A stretch of DNA of 16,405 nucleotides from NCBI GenBank assembly GCA_963824985.1, contig CAWGRQ010000045.1, forward strand, positions 1 to 16,405. The letters run 5' to 3'. Positions 13,789-16,405 of the stretch are shown here, in pieces. The position numbers and the translations under genes are program-made. The notes beneath the pieces are model-generated. The model did not search any database and had not been told where the DNA came from. It saw nothing but the letters and a program-made list of their open reading frames with translations. Position 1 is the stretch's first letter. Every line of letters starts with the position of its first letter. The DNA comes from JAFNAG01 sp963824985. GTDB lineage: Bacteria > Acidobacteriota > UBA6911.

Positions 13789-15225
13789 TCAGGGGAACGG
13801 CGGCCGAAGTGCCTGCAGAATTGCATCGGCGATTGACTTGTAATCGCCCCCGAAATGATGCCCCCCCTTGAGGGTGATGACCTGCGCCTCTGCCGGGCTC
13901 AGGGATCGGCACAGGGAATCCCGCTCTTCACTCCCCTGAACGCAGAGGATGCGCACCCCCTTCAATTTTCGTACTTCCGGCAGAACCGGGAGGGATGGAT
14001 CTCCTGATGGGATGCCCAGCCATTCGGTCAGGTGAAACTCGAAATCGGCGGTTGGGGAGGCTCCCAGCATGGCGACGAGCTGGACCCGCTCCAGCAGCTC
14101 CTTTGGCAGCCGATCCGCCATGAAGGGGAGGACTTCGGCGCCTATGGAATAGCCGATCAGGGCCACACGGTTTTTCCCCCAGGCTTGCAGATAGTGCCCC
14201 AGAACCCGTTGCAGGTCGCTTGCGGCTTCCTCAGGGGATCGTCGCTTCCAGAAATAGCGAAGGGAGTCGATGCCGACCACGGCCGTGCCGCGGGAGGACA
14301 ATTGATTACCGATGTCGCGGTCGAGGCCCGCCCATCCTCCGTCCCCCGACATGATCACGGCCAGGATATCGGAAGGCTGTTCGCGGGCCGGCATTTCCAC
14401 GAGCGGGAGGTCTGCGATTTCGGGGATGTCGAGCTTGCGGACCGGTCCGGGCTTTTCCAGCATGGATGCAACCGCCTGTTGAAACTGGGGCAGCCAATTC
14501 TTGGGAACCGCAAAGCCATGGCCTACTTTGGGCAGCAGGATTATGCTGCCGTTACGGACCGATTTCACAAACACCTCTGTCTGTTCCGGATTGCAGACTT
14601 TGTCCATAGTCCCCAGCAGCGCTATCCATGGTGTCTGAAGAGTCGACGAGGGCAGGAAAACCACCCCTCTCCTTTTCGGATCGGGATCCCAAGCGAGCCC
14701 CTGACCCCGGCACAGCGGTTTGGATAGTTGCAGGTCCGGGCAGAATCCCAGACTGACGGCTCCGAGAAAAGTTCCGGTAGGGGCCTCAACCAATGCAGCA
14801 TACACCAGTGTAGCTCCGGAAGAGTACCCGACCAGGAGTGGAGTCTGGTAGTGGGGGAACGCGAAACGCCTCTGAATAAACTGGCTCAGAGCTTCCAGGT
14901 CGGCGGCCACATACACACAGGGCTCCTTGGCTGCGGCCAGCGCTTTCAAATAGCGGGTGATGTCTATGCCGACCACGAGTGCATCCATCGCCGCGATTTT
15001 TCGGGCCATATCGACAACCCCCTGATTCCACCCGCCGTCCCCGGAAACGAAAAGAACCACATGGGACGGATTGGGGACCTGCCGGTAGATGGTCACCTTT
15101 CCGATTCGCCCGAATGCGACGGTTTCCACGCCCGGCGCGCGATTGATTCCGCGGGTGACACCGGTTTGCGCGTTGGCCGGCAGCAAAATCGCAAGCATCA
15201 GGACATTAACGAGAACCAATTTCAT
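13789..15225 (-). CDS. acvB: AcvB/VirJ family periplasmic serine hydrolase
   Basis: 478 residues. MKLVLVNVLMLAILLPANAQ is a signal peptide, so the product is exported. The mature part is two VirJ-like alpha/beta-hydrolase halves, the AcvB arrangement. The first has SGDGGW (61-66), nucleophile S135 in GYSSG, D208 in GTMDK and H236 in KVGHGF. The second has SGDGGW (293-298), S360 in GYSIG and H456/H457 in KGGHHFGGDY. In Agrobacterium, AcvB is known to hydrolyse lysyl-phosphatidylglycerol and is encoded next to the synthase LpiA; no such synthase is in this window. The start chosen is the third of three consecutive ATGs (15225), with GGGA 6 nt upstream and the signal peptide beginning there. Upstream in-frame ATGs at 15264 and 15276 lack a ribosome site. 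It is convergent with the NtrC-like gene. Confidence 0.88.
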   Translation of the reverse strand: MKLVLVNVLMLAILLPANAQTGVTRGINRAPGVETVAFGRIGKVTIYRQVPNPSHVVLFVSGDGGWNQGVVDMARKIAAMDALVVGIDITRYLKALAAAKEPCVYVAADLEALSQFIQRRFAFPHYQTPLLVGYSSGATLVYAALVEAPTGTFLGAVSLGFCPDLQLSKPLCRGQGLAWDPDPKRRGVVFLPSSTLQTPWIALLGTMDKVCNPEQTEVFVKSVRNGSIILLPKVGHGFAVPKNWLPQFQQAVASMLEKPGPVRKLDIPEIADLPLVEMPAREQPSDILAVIMSGDGGWAGLDRDIGNQLSSRGTAVVGIDSLRYFWKRRSPEEAASDLQRVLGHYLQAWGKNRVALIGYSIGAEVLPFMADRLPKELLERVQLVAMLGASPTADFEFHLTEWLGIPSGDPSLPVLPEVRKLKGVRILCVQGSEERDSLCRSLSPAEAQVITLKGGHHFGGDYKSIADAILQALRPPFP

Positions 15226-15305
15226 CATCATTCCCGTGGCTGAATGTCCGCTTGAGATGTCCATGGTATCCGTCATGCGAAATACGATGCAATACGTGCA
15301 AAGTG

Positions 15306-15334
15306 ATTTTATGCGTAATCTTGATACCGCTAAA
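15306..15334 (-). promoter_or_regulatory. possible promoter of the acvB-like gene
   Basis: On the minus strand, TAAAAT (complement of 15306-15311, five of six to TATAAT) follows TTTAGC (complement of 15329-15334, a weak -35) at 17 bp. Transcription would start near 15299, leaving a leader of about 75 nt. The surrounding 15,240-15,465 gap is moderately AT-rich and holds no gene. Confidence 0.3.
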
Positions 15335-15465
15335 GCTAATTTTCCTCGGGAATTTGCCGATTCTTCCTGCTGTGTGAAGGCCTCGCTCTGCGCCCGTTCC
15401 GTTTCGGGCGTCAATTGGATGCATGAGGATGAAGGAAAGGTGCGGTATCATTATATGAGGTACGC

Positions 15466-15687
15466 ATGCGTGCCATCCTGGATCAGACCAAGATCATGAA
15501 TGTCCTATACATAACGGGCAACCTAAGAGATGCGGATTTCGTCGAGCACGAGCTTGGCAAGACCGCACCACAATTCCGGTTTGAGGTTTCTCCGGCTGGC
15601 GAGGATGTTCTGGCGCGGCTCCTGGTTCCCGGGCACCAGGCTACACAAACACGTCGCTTTTTTGGGATATTTTGTTTCATATCCTAA
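15466..15687 (+). pseudogene. receiver-domain gene truncated by the AT-rich island
   Basis: The first ~57 codons (MRAILDQTKIMNVLYITGNLR through EDVLARLL) read like the first strand, helix and second strand of a response-regulator receiver domain, similar to receivers that open multi-domain PAS sensor proteins. The usual acidic pair after strand 1 is replaced by GN. The rest of the receiver, including the phosphorylated Asp, is missing. From about codon 58 the frame enters AT-rich DNA and ends after an unrelated tail (TRRFFGIFCFIS). ATG at 15466 has GAGG (15457-15460) 5 nt upstream, so the original gene began here. The product is almost certainly non-functional. The missing 3' part might lie beyond the right edge of the island, outside the window. 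Confidence 0.65.
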
Positions 15688-15699
15688 ATTACGACACGT
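15649..15699. repeat. double palindrome just inside the island border
   Basis: The inner stem is TTTGGGATAT (15661-15670) with ATATCCTAAA (15679-15688), 10 bp including one G-T pair, with an 8-nt loop. The outer arms are ACACGTCG (15649-15656) and CGACACGT (15692-15699), six of eight paired, the other two becoming G-U pairs on the minus strand. Such subterminal hairpins occur at ends of IS200/IS605-type elements and some other transposons. No transposase is seen here. Confidence 0.45.
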
Positions 15700-15747
15700 A
15701 TTCACTGATAAATCAATGGAAAATTACAGTTTTACCAACACGAAATC

Positions 15748-16341
15748 TTAATTAGCTCCATTATTTTTTAAGTCACCTTCCATACCCTTGGCTTTTAAAG
15801 CCATATTGATGATATCTTTGCCAGGATCAATAGTAAAACATGAAAATCCTCGACTACCGCAATCGTCACAAGGTGAATCTTTAGTCCTCCTATTCAACCA
15901 ATCTAAATTTACGATTCTTTCACAATTTACAACGCCAACATCTAAAATTCTAATACGTTTTGACCTATCTTGTCGATTTAATAATGAAGTCACTGCAACC
16001 ACATGATCTCCTTGTGAGGAAAGGTATGCACAGCCGCCAAATTTAATCCCGGCTTTTGACCACAAAGGATCAAACATATATTTACGATAGCTTGCTAATA
16101 AATGATCTCCGGCACTTTCACCGTCATGAAATTTATCTGCTAACATAAATTTACCTTGAAGCGCAAATTCATGAAATAATGCATTTTCTACCCCCGAAAT
16201 TATATTCACCCTTCCAAATTGAAGTGCTTCAGCCAAACCACGCGATGCAATTGGATGCGCTAAAGCATACCAGCAAAAACTAACGCAGTTAGGCGGTTCT
16301 GGAAAACTTGATAAGTAGCGGTATGCCTCTCTCGCAATCAT
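15748..16341 (-). CDS. unknown island protein, possible papain-fold thiol hydrolase
   Basis: 197 residues, not recognised as any named family. The visible features are a Cys pair followed by a helix, PPNCVSFCWYALAHP (C19, C23), and a later segment QGDHVVAVTSLLNR (H113) leading into RIRILDVG (D134). This order of Cys at a helix start and His in a beta strand is that of NlpC/P60, CHAP and papain-like folds, so a thiol peptidase or amidase is possible, but this is inference from a faint pattern. A Cys cluster CDDCGSRGFSC (158-168) near the C-terminus could bind metal. No signal peptide or membrane helix is seen. ATG at 16341 is preferred to an in-frame TTG at 16350, although neither has a ribosome site. 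Codon use is AT-rich, unlike the chromosome to the left. Confidence 0.6.
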   Translation of the reverse strand: MIAREAYRYLSSFPEPPNCVSFCWYALAHPIASRGLAEALQFGRVNIISGVENALFHEFALQGKFMLADKFHDGESAGDHLLASYRKYMFDPLWSKAGIKFGGCAYLSSQGDHVVAVTSLLNRQDRSKRIRILDVGVVNCERIVNLDWLNRRTKDSPCDDCGSRGFSCFTIDPGKDIINMALKAKGMEGDLKNNGAN

Positions 16342-16349
16342 AGCGAGCA

Positions 16350-16358
16350 ATTATATCA
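16350..16358 (-). promoter_or_regulatory. extended -10 promoter directly before the island gene
   Basis: On the minus strand TGATATAAT is a perfect extended -10 element (TGn-TATAAT). It ends 8 nt before the ATG at 16341, so transcription would start at or within a couple of bases of the start codon, giving a leaderless mRNA. This fits the absence of a ribosome site. No -35 box is seen, which an extended -10 element can tolerate. Confidence 0.5.
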
Positions 16359-16405
16359 CTTGCTCATTCGTCTTTCCTTCGTGTACAATGTAAGATCGTA
16401 TGTCC

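Larger units (their letters stand above)
15640..16405. mobile_element. left part of an AT-rich acquired island
   Basis: From about 15,640 the G+C content drops from about 58% to about 35-40% by eye and stays low to the window edge. The change falls inside a receiver-domain gene, which is cut at that point. A double palindrome lies just inside the border (15649-15699), and the only complete gene is an unknown protein with AT-rich codon use. No transposase, integrase, clear terminal repeat or target duplication is visible because the other end is outside the window. The exact junction is uncertain by about 10 bp. Confidence 0.6.

Noticed and set aside
15640..15700. Integron attC site or Tn7-like end at the island border
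   Set aside because: The palindrome lacks the RYYYAAC/GTTRRRY boxes of attC and no TGT...ACA terminus is visible. The type of element cannot be assigned from this side alone.
16356..16405. C-terminal end of another minus-strand gene ending in MSK-stop at 16356
   Set aside because: Only 16 codons are open before the window edge, which is not enough to distinguish a gene end from chance.

Overview
The window looks like a piece of a GC-rich soil-type bacterial chromosome, most likely Acidobacteriota. This is inference from gene content: a MacB/FtsX-type permease of the kind common as orphan permeases in Acidobacteria, a very long secreted M14 metallopeptidase with Gly/Arg-rich linkers, a B12-binding radical SAM protein, and short palindromic repeats. 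No rRNA, tRNA or CRISPR array was seen. From about 15,640 to the right edge the base composition falls abruptly (about 35-40% G+C by eye, against about 58-62% before), and that part looks like an acquired island.

Layout. 1-1034 (-): start of an ABC-type permease running off the left edge. 1162-2076 (+): pirin-family cupin. 2119-2780 (-): a VapBC-type toxin-antitoxin pair with overlapping ends. 2872-3308: a gene-free block of repeats, comprising a long perfect-loop hairpin and a ~294-bp MITE-like element with 30-bp terminal inverted repeats and a nested symmetric hairpin inside. The element abuts the stop codon of the next gene. 3308-6514 (-): 1068-residue secreted M14 carboxypeptidase-like protein. 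6880-7452 (-): elongation factor P family protein with an arginine-tipped loop. 7755-9449 (+): B12-binding radical SAM protein, divergent from efp. 9682-11067 (+): aminopeptidase P family (M24) enzyme. 11291-13779 (+): a two-gene NtrB/NtrC-like system (membrane histidine kinase and sigma-54 activator), preceded by a good sigma-54 promoter match. 13789-15225 (-): AcvB/VirJ-type periplasmic serine hydrolase, convergent with the regulator. 15466-~15640 (+): a receiver-domain gene cut off after about 57 codons by the AT-rich island. 15748-16341 (-): an unknown island protein with a possible papain-fold Cys/His arrangement, apparently made from a leaderless transcript.

How the parts may work together (inference). 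The efp / radical SAM / aminopeptidase P segment has a proline theme: EF-P relieves stalling at proline runs and aminopeptidase P removes residues in front of proline. The kinase and sigma-54 activator are translationally coupled and may control their own promoter. The M14 protein and AcvB homologue both act outside the cytoplasm. The least explained parts are the repeat block at 2872-3308 and the AT-rich island at the right edge.
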